Assembly (NCBI GenBank): GCA_964632945.1
Contig: CAZWCX010000063.1
Location: forward strand, 1 to 40,294
Direction of reading: 5' to 3'
DNA from: CAZWCX01 sp964632945
GTDB taxonomy: Bacteria > Planctomycetota > MHYJ01 > WSZJ01 > CAZWCX01
Length of the DNA stretch: 40,294 nt
A program made the translations under genes and the position numbers. Positions 16,252 through 23,626 of the stretch are shown here, in pieces (position 1 is the first letter of the stretch; the number at the start of each line of letters is the position of its first letter). The notes below the pieces were generated by a model that was not told the origin of the DNA, searched no databases, and was given only the letters and a program-made list of their open reading frames with translations.

Positions 16252-17610
16252 ATGAAAACACGGACCCTGTTCGTCTGCCAGGCCTGCGGCGCGCAGTCGC
16301 CGAAGTGGGTCGGTCGTTGCCCCGAATGCCAGGAGTGGAACACCCTCGTCGAGGAAGTGGAGCGAACCGTCCCGAAATCGCCCGGCGGAGACGCGGCCGC
16401 GGACGCCCGCCCGCTTCCGCTGGCCCAGGTCCAGCTCGACCGGCGTCCCCGCACGCCCTGCGGACTGACCGAAATCGACCGGATCCTCGGGGGCGGCATC
16501 GTCGACGGATCCGTGACCCTGATCGGCGGCGACCCCGGCATCGGCAAGTCGACCTTACTCCTCCAGATCGCCGACGCCCTCGCGCGGGCGGGCCGGAAGG
16601 TGCTGTATGTCTCGGCCGAGGAGTCGCCGGTGCAGACGCGCATGCGGGCGGAACGAATCGGCGCGACCACGGAAGGGGTTTTCCTCGCCTGCGAAGCCGA
16701 CCTCGAACGCATCCTCGAGTTCGCCCGGGATGTCTCTCCCGACCTCCTCGTGATCGACTCCGTGCAAATGATCTTCAAGCCGGACCTACCCGGCGCCCCG
16801 GGAACGGTTACGCAGGTGCGCGAATGCACCACCGCCCTGGTCTCCCTGGCCAAGAAGAAAGGCGTTTCCGTCTTCGTCATCGGCCACGTCACCAAGGAAG
16901 GCGCGCTGGCCGGGCCGCGCACCCTCGAGCACCTCGTCGACACCGTCCTCGCCTTCGAAGGGGACCGATTCCAGAACCTGCGCGTCCTGCGCGCGGTGAA
17001 GAACCGGTTCGGTCCCACCGACGAAGTCGGTCTGCTCGAGATGCGCGAGGACGGACTGCAGCCGGTGGCGGATGTCAGCCGGCTCTTTCTCTCCACCGGT
17101 CGAACCGACACCACGGGCTCGGCCATCGTTCCCAGCCATGTCGGCTCGCGCATCCTGCTGGTCGAGGTGCAGGCGCTGACGACGCGGGCGGTCTACGGCA
17201 TCCCCGCCCGCAAGGTGTCCGGCGTGGACGCGAACCGCGTCGCGCTCATCCTGGCCGTGCTGGAAAAGCGCTGCGGCCATGTGCTCGGCATGCAGGACAT
17301 CTTCGTCAATGCCGCCGGGGGAGTACGCGTGGACGAACCGGCGGCGGATCTGGCGATTGCCGTGACGGTGGCTTCGAGCTTCACGGAGCGCCCGGTCCGT
17401 CCGGGCACGGCGCTGGCCGGCGAGATCGGGCTCGGCGGCGAGATTCGGCCCGTAACCCGGCTTTCGTCCCGGATCGCCGAATGCGCCCGGCTGGGCTTCA
17501 CCCGGCTGGTCGTGCCCGCGGCGGACGCCGCCACCACCGCGAACGGGATCGAAGTCGTCCGCGCGGCCAACCTCCGGGAAGCCCTGGCCGCCTCGATCGG
17601 GGAGGAATGA
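16252..17610 (+). CDS. radA: DNA repair protein RadA (Sms)
   Basis: This 452-residue cytoplasmic RecA-like ATPase acts in recombinational repair by branch migration. Landmarks: N-terminal C4 zinc finger (C9, C12, C23, C26, in the typical CQACG...CPECQEWNT), Walker A GDPGIGKST at 93-101, the RadA-specific KNRFG at 250-254, and the C-terminal Lon-protease-like domain (DLAIAVTVASS and LAGEIGLGGEIRPV), where the protease catalytic Ser is absent as in all RadA. Length is normal for the family. The ATG is preceded by GGAG at 12 nt. It lies 67 nt after the cyclic-DPG synthetase-like gene on the same strand and may share its transcript. Confidence 0.97.
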   Translation: MKTRTLFVCQACGAQSPKWVGRCPECQEWNTLVEEVERTVPKSPGGDAAADARPLPLAQVQLDRRPRTPCGLTEIDRILGGGIVDGSVTLIGGDPGIGKSTLLLQIADALARAGRKVLYVSAEESPVQTRMRAERIGATTEGVFLACEADLERILEFARDVSPDLLVIDSVQMIFKPDLPGAPGTVTQVRECTTALVSLAKKKGVSVFVIGHVTKEGALAGPRTLEHLVDTVLAFEGDRFQNLRVLRAVKNRFGPTDEVGLLEMREDGLQPVADVSRLFLSTGRTDTTGSAIVPSHVGSRILLVEVQALTTRAVYGIPARKVSGVDANRVALILAVLEKRCGHVLGMQDIFVNAAGGVRVDEPAADLAIAVTVASSFTERPVRPGTALAGEIGLGGEIRPVTRLSSRIAECARLGFTRLVVPAADAATTANGIEVVRAANLREALAASIGEE

Positions 17611-17672
17611 CCGGCGCGCCGCCGGGGCCGATCCGGTCGCCCCGGAACCCACCGCCCGAAGGCCACGAAACG

Positions 17673-17701
17673 TTGCATCGCGCCGCCGTTCCGGGTACGT
17701 T
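17673..17701 (+). promoter_or_regulatory. Possible promoter before the DUF2752 gene
   Basis: TTGCAT (17673-17678), a 17-nt spacer, then TACGTT (17696-17701) lie in the 129-nt gap after radA. Match is moderate in a GC-rich context. Confidence 0.35.
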
Positions 17702-17739
17702 GTCCCGTCGCTCTAGCGCTGCCAGGAATCCTGCGTACG

Positions 17740-18216
17740 ATGTATTCCGATCCGCCCCCACCGCCCGACCGCCTTCTTGCGGCCCTCGACGCGCCCGTCC
17801 CGATCCCCCGCTCGGAAGAGAGGGTGATCCTCGGCATCGTGGCAGCCGTCGGCATCGGGCTGCTGGCGGTGGCCATCTACCTGCAGCCCGACCCGCGCGG
17901 GTACGGCACCCACGAGCAGCTCTTCCTGCTCCCCTGCGGCTTCTACAAGGTCACCCGACTCCCCTGCCCGACCTGCGGCATGACCACGGCCTACGCCAAC
18001 ATGGTCCGCTTCCGCGTCGGACCCGCCCTGCGTGCGCAACCGTTCGGCGCACTCCTTTGCGTGCTGTCCACTCTCGGCGGACTCGCCGCCCTGTTCTGTC
18101 TCGCCTCCGGCATTCCGGTCGTCCACCGGATCGAGGCCATGCGCATGCGCTGGCCGATGACCGGCCTGGCGATCGCTTTCTTCGCGTCGTGGTTCTCCAA
18201 GGCCTTCGTTTTCTAG
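17740..18216 (+). CDS. DUF2752 family membrane protein
   Basis: This 158-residue membrane protein has three predicted helices (about residues 28-46, 104-124 and 139-156). The family hallmark is clear: LPCGFYKVTRLPCPTCGMTTAY, with the CPxCG motif between helices. The N-terminus is Pro-rich and cytoplasmic. The function of DUF2752 is unknown; the invariant Cys pair suggests metal binding or thiol chemistry. AGGA lies about 13 nt before the ATG. It lies 35 nt before the nucleotide-sugar dehydrogenase gene. Confidence 0.85.
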   Translation: MYSDPPPPPDRLLAALDAPVPIPRSEERVILGIVAAVGIGLLAVAIYLQPDPRGYGTHEQLFLLPCGFYKVTRLPCPTCGMTTAYANMVRFRVGPALRAQPFGALLCVLSTLGGLAALFCLASGIPVVHRIEAMRMRWPMTGLAIAFFASWFSKAFVF

Positions 18217-18251
18217 CCCCCGGAACCCCGGCGCCCTCCAAGGAGCGTGTG

Positions 18252-19559
18252 ATGGACCTCACCCAGAAAATCGCCGACCGCAGGGCGCGGGTCGGGATCA
18301 TCGGCATGGGATACGTCGGGCTTCCGCTGGCGAAGGTCTTCTCCGAGAAGGGCTTCCGCGTCACCGGATTCGACATCGACACGACCAAGGTCCAGCATCT
18401 CAATGCCGGCCGCAGCTACATCAAGCATGTGGATGCGGACAAGGTCCAGTCGATGCGCAAGGCCGGCTTCGAGGCCACGGCGGACTACACCCGGCTGCGC
18501 GAGGTCGACGCGATCATCATCTGCGTTCCGACCCCGCTGACGCGCTGGCGGGAACCGGACATGTCGTACATCATCAAGACCGGCGAGTCGATCATGCCGA
18601 ACCTTCAAACGGGCCAATTGATCGTGCTCGAGAGCACGACCTACCCCGGCACCACCGTCGAAGTGCTTCAGCCGATCCTGGAACGCAGCGGACTGAAGGC
18701 GGGCGCCGACTTTCACCTCGCCTTCAGCCCCGAGCGCGAGGACCCGGGGAATCCGAACTTCAGCACCGAGCGCATCCCGAAGGTGGTCGGCGGGATCGAT
18801 CGCGCCAGCCGGGAGGCGGCCGTGGCCCTCTACGGACAGGTCGTGGTGCGGGTGATCCCGGTCTCCTCCACCCAGGTCGCCGAAGCGACCAAGCTGCTCG
18901 AGAACATCTACCGCTGCGTGAACATCGCTCTCGTCAACGAGCTCAAGGTCCTGTTCGATCGCATGGGGATCGACGTCTGGGAGGTGATCGAGGCCGCCTC
19001 GACCAAGCCGTTCGGGTTTCAACCCTTCTACCCGGGTCCCGGACTCGGCGGGCATTGCATCCCGATCGATCCCTTCTACCTGACCTGGAAGGCCCGCGAG
19101 TACGAGATTCCCACGCGGTTCATCGAACTGGCCGGGGAAATCAACGCCGGCATGCCCCACTATGTCGTCCAACGGACGGGCGATGCGCTCAACGCCCAGC
19201 GCAAGACCTTGAACGGCGCGCGGGTCCTCATCCTCGGCGCCGCCTACAAGGCCGACGTGGACGACGTCCGCGAGTCCCCGGCCATCCGCATCATCGAACT
19301 GCTCGAGGAGCGCGGCGCGAAGGTGAGCTACCATGATCCGTTCATCCCGCGCATTCCGGAGATGCGGGCCCACCAGGTCGAGAAGACGTCGGCGCCGTTG
19401 ACCGAGGACCTCCTCCGCGGCTCCGACGTGGTGGTCATCGTCACCCCGCATTCCGCCATCGATTACGCCTGGGTGGTCAAGCACGCACCGCTGGTCGTGG
19501 ACTCCCGCAATGCGACCAAGAACGTCCACGAAGACCGTTCGCGCATCGTCAAGGCCTAG
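18252..19559 (+). CDS. Nucleotide sugar dehydrogenase (UDP-N-acetylglucosamine 6-dehydrogenase type)
   Basis: This 435-residue cytoplasmic NAD-dependent enzyme oxidises the C6 hydroxyl of a UDP-sugar to a carboxylate for surface polysaccharide synthesis. The Rossmann motif GMGYVG is at 18-23, and catalytic Cys269 lies in GPGLGGHCIPIDPFY. AFSPEREDPGN and the C-terminal GAAYKADVDDVRESP fit the WbpA/WecC group rather than UDP-glucose dehydrogenase; substrate choice is inference. AGGAG precedes the ATG by 6 nt. An open frame continues far upstream, but this start fits family length. The TAG stop (19557-19559) is the first TAG of a dispersed repeat copy. No other polysaccharide genes are adjacent. 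Confidence 0.92.
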   Translation: MDLTQKIADRRARVGIIGMGYVGLPLAKVFSEKGFRVTGFDIDTTKVQHLNAGRSYIKHVDADKVQSMRKAGFEATADYTRLREVDAIIICVPTPLTRWREPDMSYIIKTGESIMPNLQTGQLIVLESTTYPGTTVEVLQPILERSGLKAGADFHLAFSPEREDPGNPNFSTERIPKVVGGIDRASREAAVALYGQVVVRVIPVSSTQVAEATKLLENIYRCVNIALVNELKVLFDRMGIDVWEVIEAASTKPFGFQPFYPGPGLGGHCIPIDPFYLTWKAREYEIPTRFIELAGEINAGMPHYVVQRTGDALNAQRKTLNGARVLILGAAYKADVDDVRESPAIRIIELLEERGAKVSYHDPFIPRIPEMRAHQVEKTSAPLTEDLLRGSDVVVIVTPHSAIDYAWVVKHAPLVVDSRNATKNVHEDRSRIVKA

Positions 19560-19723
19560 TGGGGCTTCAACCTTGATTTCCCAGGTTGGTCCGGTCGCTT
19601 TTCGCGCCGGGCTTCGTTGCTCGTCGTCGGCGATGCACGGGGGCATCGCCTCCTCCGCGCGCCTCGCCGGGCGCGAACATCGCCTCGGCCGAACCTAGGA
19701 TCTCAAGATTGAAGACCCACTAG
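19556..19723. repeat. Dispersed ~168-bp imperfect palindromic repeat, copy 2
   Basis: The best-preserved copy: CTAGTGGG at the left tip and CCCACTAG at the right tip. The arms are inverted and imperfect to about 50 bp. A central hairpin at 19629-19650 has GGCGATGC paired with GCATCGCC. The left-tip TAG is the stop of the nucleotide-sugar dehydrogenase gene. It lies between two convergent genes. In copy 1 the central stem has one mismatch, so the pairing is partly conserved. The internal frames are too short for a transposase, so mobilisation, if any, would be in trans, as for a MITE or REP-like element. Confidence 0.88.
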
Positions 19724-19883
19724 AGCCTCGACGGGCGGGATCACGGACAGGCGGCGGAGACGGCGCGATCCGGGCCTCCGGCTCCGGGACTTCGCGACGC
19801 CGTCGGCGCCATTCGGGGCGTCCGAAGTCGCCGGCTCGCGCGGGACGGAGGGCAGGAGAACCTCGGCGCGAACTCGCGGAACG

Positions 19884-20981
19884 TCATGCCCCGCCGGCGA
19901 GCGCCGAAGCCAACAGGCGGTGGAAGTGATGCACCCCCGCCTCCCAGCGCACCGAATAGCGTCCCCGGTCGTAGAAGCGTGACCGGATTCCCTGTTGGAC
20001 CCGTTCCACGATGTCCTCGTCCTCCCGCTCCACCCGGTCGAGCGAGGCGCCCGCGCCCGAGTCCATGCGGGCCCGGTCCCAGACGTAGCTGAAGAACCGC
20101 ACGCGGGTGCGATCCGGGGCCAGCGGCACCACGACGTTGATCGACAGCCCCCACGGGTAGAAATTGAGCATCGTGTTCGGAAACAGCCAATAGTAGTAGG
20201 CGGCGACGGGACGGCCACGGTCGGGAGAGTCCGGCGGCAGGTCGAACGCGTCTTCCATGCGGGCGGCCATGCCGACCTGGAGCACGCCCCAGGGAAGGGT
20301 TTCGGTACGGTAGTCGTTCGGATCGAGCGCGCGGGCCAGAGCCGGGTGGACGAACGGCACGTGGAACCCCTCGAGGTAGTTTTCGCAGTAGAGGGCCCAG
20401 TGGGCGCGGACGAAGTAGTCGCGGGACAGCGCCGGATCATGCGTGAACTCGTGCAGGGGCAGCCAGCCCAGCCGCGATCGCACGTCGGCCACCACCTCCT
20501 CGAACGGGACCGCGGGCGCCACGGACGCGAACAGGAGTTTTCCGAGCGTCGCGAAGGGGACCCTGGCAAGATGGTCCTCCGGACGGGGAAAGCCCTCCAC
20601 TCCTTCGAAGCCCGGCATCGAGTGAAAGGCGCCGTCGAGTCCGAATCGGCGTCCGTGGTAGCGGCAGCGAAGCCCGGAAAGGCGGGCCTCCCCTTCGCAA
20701 AGGAGGTTTCCGCGGTGCGTGCACACGTTGGACAGAGCGTGCAAGCGGTCTTCCGCGTCGCGGGTGAACAGCAGCGGCTCGTCGAGGCAGCCCTCGAGGA
20801 GGACGGCAGGCACCACCTGGCCCGGCCCCTTCAGGCGATCGGTGTCGAGGGCGAACTGCCAGGACCTCGCAAACACCGACTCGCGGGACGCCTCGAAGTG
20901 GCGCGGATCGCGGTAGAAGCGCGCGGGCATCGTCGACGCGCGCGCGAGATCGGGATCGATGCGGTCCGGCTCCGGGTTCAT
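19884..20981 (-). CDS. Rieske non-haem iron oxygenase, alpha subunit (choline monooxygenase/CntA-like)
   Basis: This 365-residue cytoplasmic monooxygenase or dioxygenase carries a Rieske [2Fe-2S] centre (C87, H89, C106, H109, in CTHRG...CRYHG) and a mononuclear iron site (H207 and H212 in NYLEGFHVPFVHP, with a candidate Asp in the DEDIVERVQQG stretch). Glu204 stands where dioxygenases have the bridging Asp; Glu is typical of the choline/carnitine monooxygenase group, which act on quaternary amines. The actual substrate is unknown. No reductase or ferredoxin partner is adjacent. The ATG at 20981 has AAGGGGG six bases upstream; an ATG 6 nt earlier would sit directly on that site and is less likely. 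Convergent with the dehydrogenase operon and divergent from the phosphatase. Confidence 0.9.
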   Translation of the reverse strand: MNPEPDRIDPDLARASTMPARFYRDPRHFEASRESVFARSWQFALDTDRLKGPGQVVPAVLLEGCLDEPLLFTRDAEDRLHALSNVCTHRGNLLCEGEARLSGLRCRYHGRRFGLDGAFHSMPGFEGVEGFPRPEDHLARVPFATLGKLLFASVAPAVPFEEVVADVRSRLGWLPLHEFTHDPALSRDYFVRAHWALYCENYLEGFHVPFVHPALARALDPNDYRTETLPWGVLQVGMAARMEDAFDLPPDSPDRGRPVAAYYYWLFPNTMLNFYPWGLSINVVVPLAPDRTRVRFFSYVWDRARMDSGAGASLDRVEREDEDIVERVQQGIRSRFYDRGRYSVRWEAGVHHFHRLLASALAGGA

Positions 20982-21115
20982 GGGCATCCCCCTTCGTTCG
21001 ACTCGCGGCCCCGAGCCGCCTCCGCACGGCCTGTCCGCGCGCGGGCGGCTGCCCGAGTACGCGGGCGCCGGGATTCTACCGGCGGGAGTTCCGTCCGGCA
21101 AGGGAGCCGAACGCC

Positions 21116-21895
21116 ATGAGTCTCCACGCGGCCTCCTTCCGCTACGCCGCGCTCCTGGGCGTGTTCGGCGCCGCGCTCGTGCTTCCCGTTCTTTCCGGGT
21201 GGGTGGGTTGGACCGCGGCGCCGCCCTGGCCTGGTCCGACGCAGGGGATCGCACTCTGGGCCGGTGGAGTCGCCCTGCTGCTCGCAGGCATGTACCTGGG
21301 AAAGGCCGCGGGCGCAGCGCCCGAAACAGCGCTCGCTCGCCTCGGACCGCTGACCGCCCTTCTGCTCGTCCCGTACACGACCTTCGGGATCCTGGTGGTG
21401 CTCCTCAACCGCCTCGTCAGCGCGGAGCCGATGGCCGATCGCGTGGCGCCGCGGCTCTGGCTGGGGGGGACGCCGTTGCCGCTGGGTCGCCGACGCGTGG
21501 CCGCCCTCGGGGTGGACGCGGTCCTCAATCTCTGCATCGAGTTTCCCGATCTCGCCCGCCTGGCCCCGGCCGGGATGGCGTACTGCCGGGTCCCGCTGCT
21601 CGACGGCGCCGCGCCGCATCCGCTCCAGCTCGACGAGGCGGTCCGGTGGGCGGAGGAGCACTATCGACAGGGGCGCACGGTGCTGGTCCATTGCGCGCAG
21701 GGCCACGGCCGGAGCGCTACGGTCGCGACCGCCCTGCTCGTCCGCCTGGGACTCCACGCGGATCCGGAGACCGCGCGCGAGGCGATCCGGGGCATCCGTC
21801 CCGGGATCCGGCTCGGTCCCGGACAGCGCGCCGTAGTGGCCCGCTATTGTTCGGCGGAAGGCGCCGCAGGCGGGAGCGCATCTCCGGGTGCGTAG
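21116..21895 (+). CDS. Membrane-anchored dual-specificity protein phosphatase
   Basis: This 259-residue protein has an N-terminal membrane region with three hydrophobic segments (about residues 10-32, 44-62 and 75-97) followed by a cytoplasmic dual-specificity/tyrosine phosphatase domain. The active-site loop is HCAQGHGRSA, with nucleophile Cys193 and Arg199 (HCxxGxxRS). VPLLDG likely supplies the general-acid Asp. Substrates could be phosphoproteins or phosphoinositides/phospholipids; a membrane location makes both possible. AAGGGAG precedes the ATG by 9 nt. Its 3' end overlaps by about 52 nt the convergent small oxidase-cluster gene. Relatives sit near isoprenoid or lipid genes in some genomes, but nothing here identifies the target. 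Confidence 0.87.
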   Translation: MSLHAASFRYAALLGVFGAALVLPVLSGWVGWTAAPPWPGPTQGIALWAGGVALLLAGMYLGKAAGAAPETALARLGPLTALLLVPYTTFGILVVLLNRLVSAEPMADRVAPRLWLGGTPLPLGRRRVAALGVDAVLNLCIEFPDLARLAPAGMAYCRVPLLDGAAPHPLQLDEAVRWAEEHYRQGRTVLVHCAQGHGRSATVATALLVRLGLHADPETAREAIRGIRPGIRLGPGQRAVVARYCSAEGAAGGSASPGA

Positions 21896-22122
21896 CCGCC
21901 CGCGCCGGAGCGGCGCCACCACACCCAATACCACGCGAGCACGCCGCCCACCAGGGAGAGCGGCACGAGAATCAGCAGCATCGCCGACAGCCTGAAGCCT
22001 CCGGCCAGGCCCTCCCACTCGGGATCCGTCCCGAGCGAGGGTCATCAGGCCTGGGCCAGGGCGGTCGCGGACGCGCAGGCGTGCAACGCGAATGTCCAGA
22101 CGGCCGGACGAATCCACCTCAA
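21844..22122 (-). pseudogene. Small membrane gene of the oxidase operon, interrupted by tandem in-frame TGA TGA
   Basis: A TTG at 22122, with GGGGGG eight bases upstream, opens a 25-codon segment that looks like a signal peptide (hydrophobic, ending ATALAQA). It ends at TGA TGA (22047-22042). The same frame then stays open for 65 codons to TAG at 21846-21844: GTDPEWEGLAGGF, a hydrophobic helix (about 23 residues, beginning near MLLILVPLSLVGG), a WYWVWWRRS boundary and a short tail. Joined, the pieces make a coherent signal peptide, helix and cytosolic-tail protein. No ATG, GTG or TTG lies between the stops and the helix; the ATG at 21981 would give a 45-residue membrane peptide with a weak ribosome site. 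I favour a nonsense-disrupted gene over two genes. It is the last gene of the oxidase operon. Confidence 0.5.
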
Positions 22123-22138
22123 CGCTCGATCCCCCCGC

Positions 22139-22456
22139 TCACATCGCCATCCCGTCCGGAACGATCAGCCCGTACAGGACCAGCGACGTGAAGAAGATCC
22201 CCAGCATCACCGCAAGGAGGAGGCGCACATGTTCGTACCGGAGGTGCATGAAGACCATCATGATGATCCCCGCCTTCACGGTGATTCCGACCAGAAGCAG
22301 GGCGGGGTTCGTGATCAACACCATGCCGACGGTCAAGCCGAGCAGAACGCCCCACATCTTCCAGTAGAGCGCATAGTGGGTGTGCGGCGCTGCCGCCGCG
22401 GCGGCCGCCGCAGGGGAATCGGAAGCGGGAACCGGCGCAGTCGAAGGGCTGTCCAT
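22139..22456 (-). CDS. Cytochrome c oxidase subunit IV-like (CtaF/CyoD type, prokaryotic COX4)
   Basis: This 105-residue protein has an Ala/Pro-rich N-terminus (about residues 1-25, low complexity) and then three hydrophobic helices with the family pattern (LYWKMWGVLLGLT, then VGITVKAGIIMMVFMHLRYE, then LLLAVMLGIFFTSLVLYGL). The FMHLR motif after the second helix is typical of prokaryotic subunit IV, a small stabilising subunit of the oxidase. GGAG precedes the ATG by 9 nt. It begins 14 nt after the subunit III gene. Confidence 0.83.
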   Translation of the reverse strand: MDSPSTAPVPASDSPAAAAAAAAPHTHYALYWKMWGVLLGLTVGMVLITNPALLLVGITVKAGIIMMVFMHLRYEHVRLLLAVMLGIFFTSLVLYGLIVPDGMAM

Positions 22457-22470
22457 CCTGGGATACTCCG

Positions 22471-23091
22471 CTAAACCAGATAGAAACAACCGAATACGAA
22501 CACCCACACCAGGTCGACGAAGTGCCAGTAGAGCCCCGCGAGTTCGACCCCCGCGTGCGTGAACCGGCCCGCCAGTCCGCGGATGGCCACGACGATCAGG
22601 ACGATCAACCCGGTCAGGACGTGGAACCCGTGGAAGCCGGTGATGACGAAGAAGAAGCTGGAGAAGCCCGCGACGCCCCAGGGATTCCCGGTCAGGCGGC
22701 CGCCTTCCGCGATGATCGTCGACCACTCGAAGGCCTGCATGCCCAGGAACATCACCCCGCCGACGATCGTCAGGGCCAGGAACTTCCGGAGCCGGGGGAG
22801 ATCCTTCAGTCGCGCGGCTTCCACCGCCGTCGCCATCGTCGCGCTGCTCGAGATCAGGATGAACGTCATGACCGTGATGAACCAGAAGTGGAATACGGCG
22901 TGCCGGTCCGGCCAGGCGTCGGCGGCGAGACGGTTGAAGCCGTACGAGGCAAGAAAGCCCGCAAACAGCAGGGCGTCGGAGACGATGAACCACCACATCA
23001 TCATCTTCTGCCAGGAGACTGCGAACGGAGACGGTTCGAAGGCGTCCCCGCCCGGATGAGGGAGCGCATGAGCCGGTGCGGATGAAGTCAT
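22471..23091 (-). CDS. ctaE: Cytochrome c oxidase subunit III
   Basis: This 206-residue inner-membrane protein is subunit III of the aa3-type oxidase, which stabilises subunit I. Five helices are visible. Family motifs include MWWFIVSDALLFAGFLASY, FWFITVMTFILISSSATM, AFEW, GFHGFHVLTGL and the C-terminal YWHFVDLVWVFVFGCFYL. The ATG lies two bases after the stop of the other subunit III-like gene (GTGATGTGAACATG), with no strong Shine-Dalgarno, so it is probably translated by coupling. Because it has all the canonical motifs, it is probably the true subunit III. Confidence 0.92.
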   Translation of the reverse strand: MTSSAPAHALPHPGGDAFEPSPFAVSWQKMMMWWFIVSDALLFAGFLASYGFNRLAADAWPDRHAVFHFWFITVMTFILISSSATMATAVEAARLKDLPRLRKFLALTIVGGVMFLGMQAFEWSTIIAEGGRLTGNPWGVAGFSSFFFVITGFHGFHVLTGLIVLIVVAIRGLAGRFTHAGVELAGLYWHFVDLVWVFVFGCFYLV

Positions 23092-23093
23092 GT

Positions 23094-23603
23094 TCACATC
23101 ACGGAAACAAGGACCATGAGGAGGACCCACAAGACACCCATGACATGCCAGTAGACGGCGGCATGACCGAGAAGAGCCGGACGCGCCGCCGCGACGCCCA
23201 GGGCGATCATCCCACCCGCAAGGTGGAGGCCGTGCAGTCCCGAGAGGAGGTACAGAAACGCGGCGTGCGGACTCGATCCGAGCAGGACCCCGACGGACGC
23301 CAGCCGGGACCAGACGAGTCCCTGACCGGCAAGGAAGAGGAACCCCAGGAGCAACGTCATCCCGATCCACCGGCCGGCCCTTGCGGGATCCCGACGGCGC
23401 GCCGCCTCGAGCGAAGCGCTGGCCGCGGCCAGCACGAACAGATTCACCCAGGCCTCCGCCGGCAGGGTGACCGGCTGCCAATCCGGCGCCGTCCGCCGGA
23501 TCAGGTACGAAGAAACGAAGGCCGTGAACAGCATGACGGTGGTGGACAGGAATCCGATCAGCCCCATCGGCACCCGCGGCACCTGGACCCGGATCGCTTG
23601 CAT
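23094..23603 (-). CDS. Second subunit III-like haem-copper oxidase protein
   Basis: This 169-residue membrane protein shares the subunit III fold: MGLIGFLSTTVMLFTAFVSSY (helix), a segment with SASLEAARRRD, GLHGLHLAGGMIALG, and AVYWHVMGVLWVLLMVLVSV at the end. It is shorter and more divergent than the following gene. Two adjacent subunit III-type genes occur in the oxidase clusters of some bacteria, and the roles are not separated here. GGGAG is 8 nt before the ATG. It lies 23 nt after subunit I and 2 nt before the second subunit III. Confidence 0.82.
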   Translation of the reverse strand: MQAIRVQVPRVPMGLIGFLSTTVMLFTAFVSSYLIRRTAPDWQPVTLPAEAWVNLFVLAAASASLEAARRRDPARAGRWIGMTLLLGFLFLAGQGLVWSRLASVGVLLGSSPHAAFLYLLSGLHGLHLAGGMIALGVAAARPALLGHAAVYWHVMGVLWVLLMVLVSVM

Positions 23604-23626
23604 GGTTCGTCTCCCTTCGGGTGACC

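Noticed and set aside
10889..17153. Two very long minus-strand open frames (over 1000 codons each) opposite the kinases, UbiA and radA
   Set aside because: They are composition artefacts of opposite-strand coding; the plus strand encodes proteins with intact catalytic motifs in this interval.
16305..18251. An N-terminal extension of the nucleotide-sugar dehydrogenase into radA and the DUF2752 gene
   Set aside because: The extension is in a different frame from the two genes it covers and has no domain. The dehydrogenase start at 18252 has AGGAG and fits family length.
19723..19883. Possible small gene between the repeat and the Rieske gene
   Set aside because: No frame has a good start or recognisable protein in these ~160 bases.
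22042..22047. Reading the tandem TGA codons as selenocysteine
   Set aside because: Two adjacent selenocysteines after a signal peptide, without a visible SECIS hairpin or a redox family, are unlikely. A nonsense change fits better.
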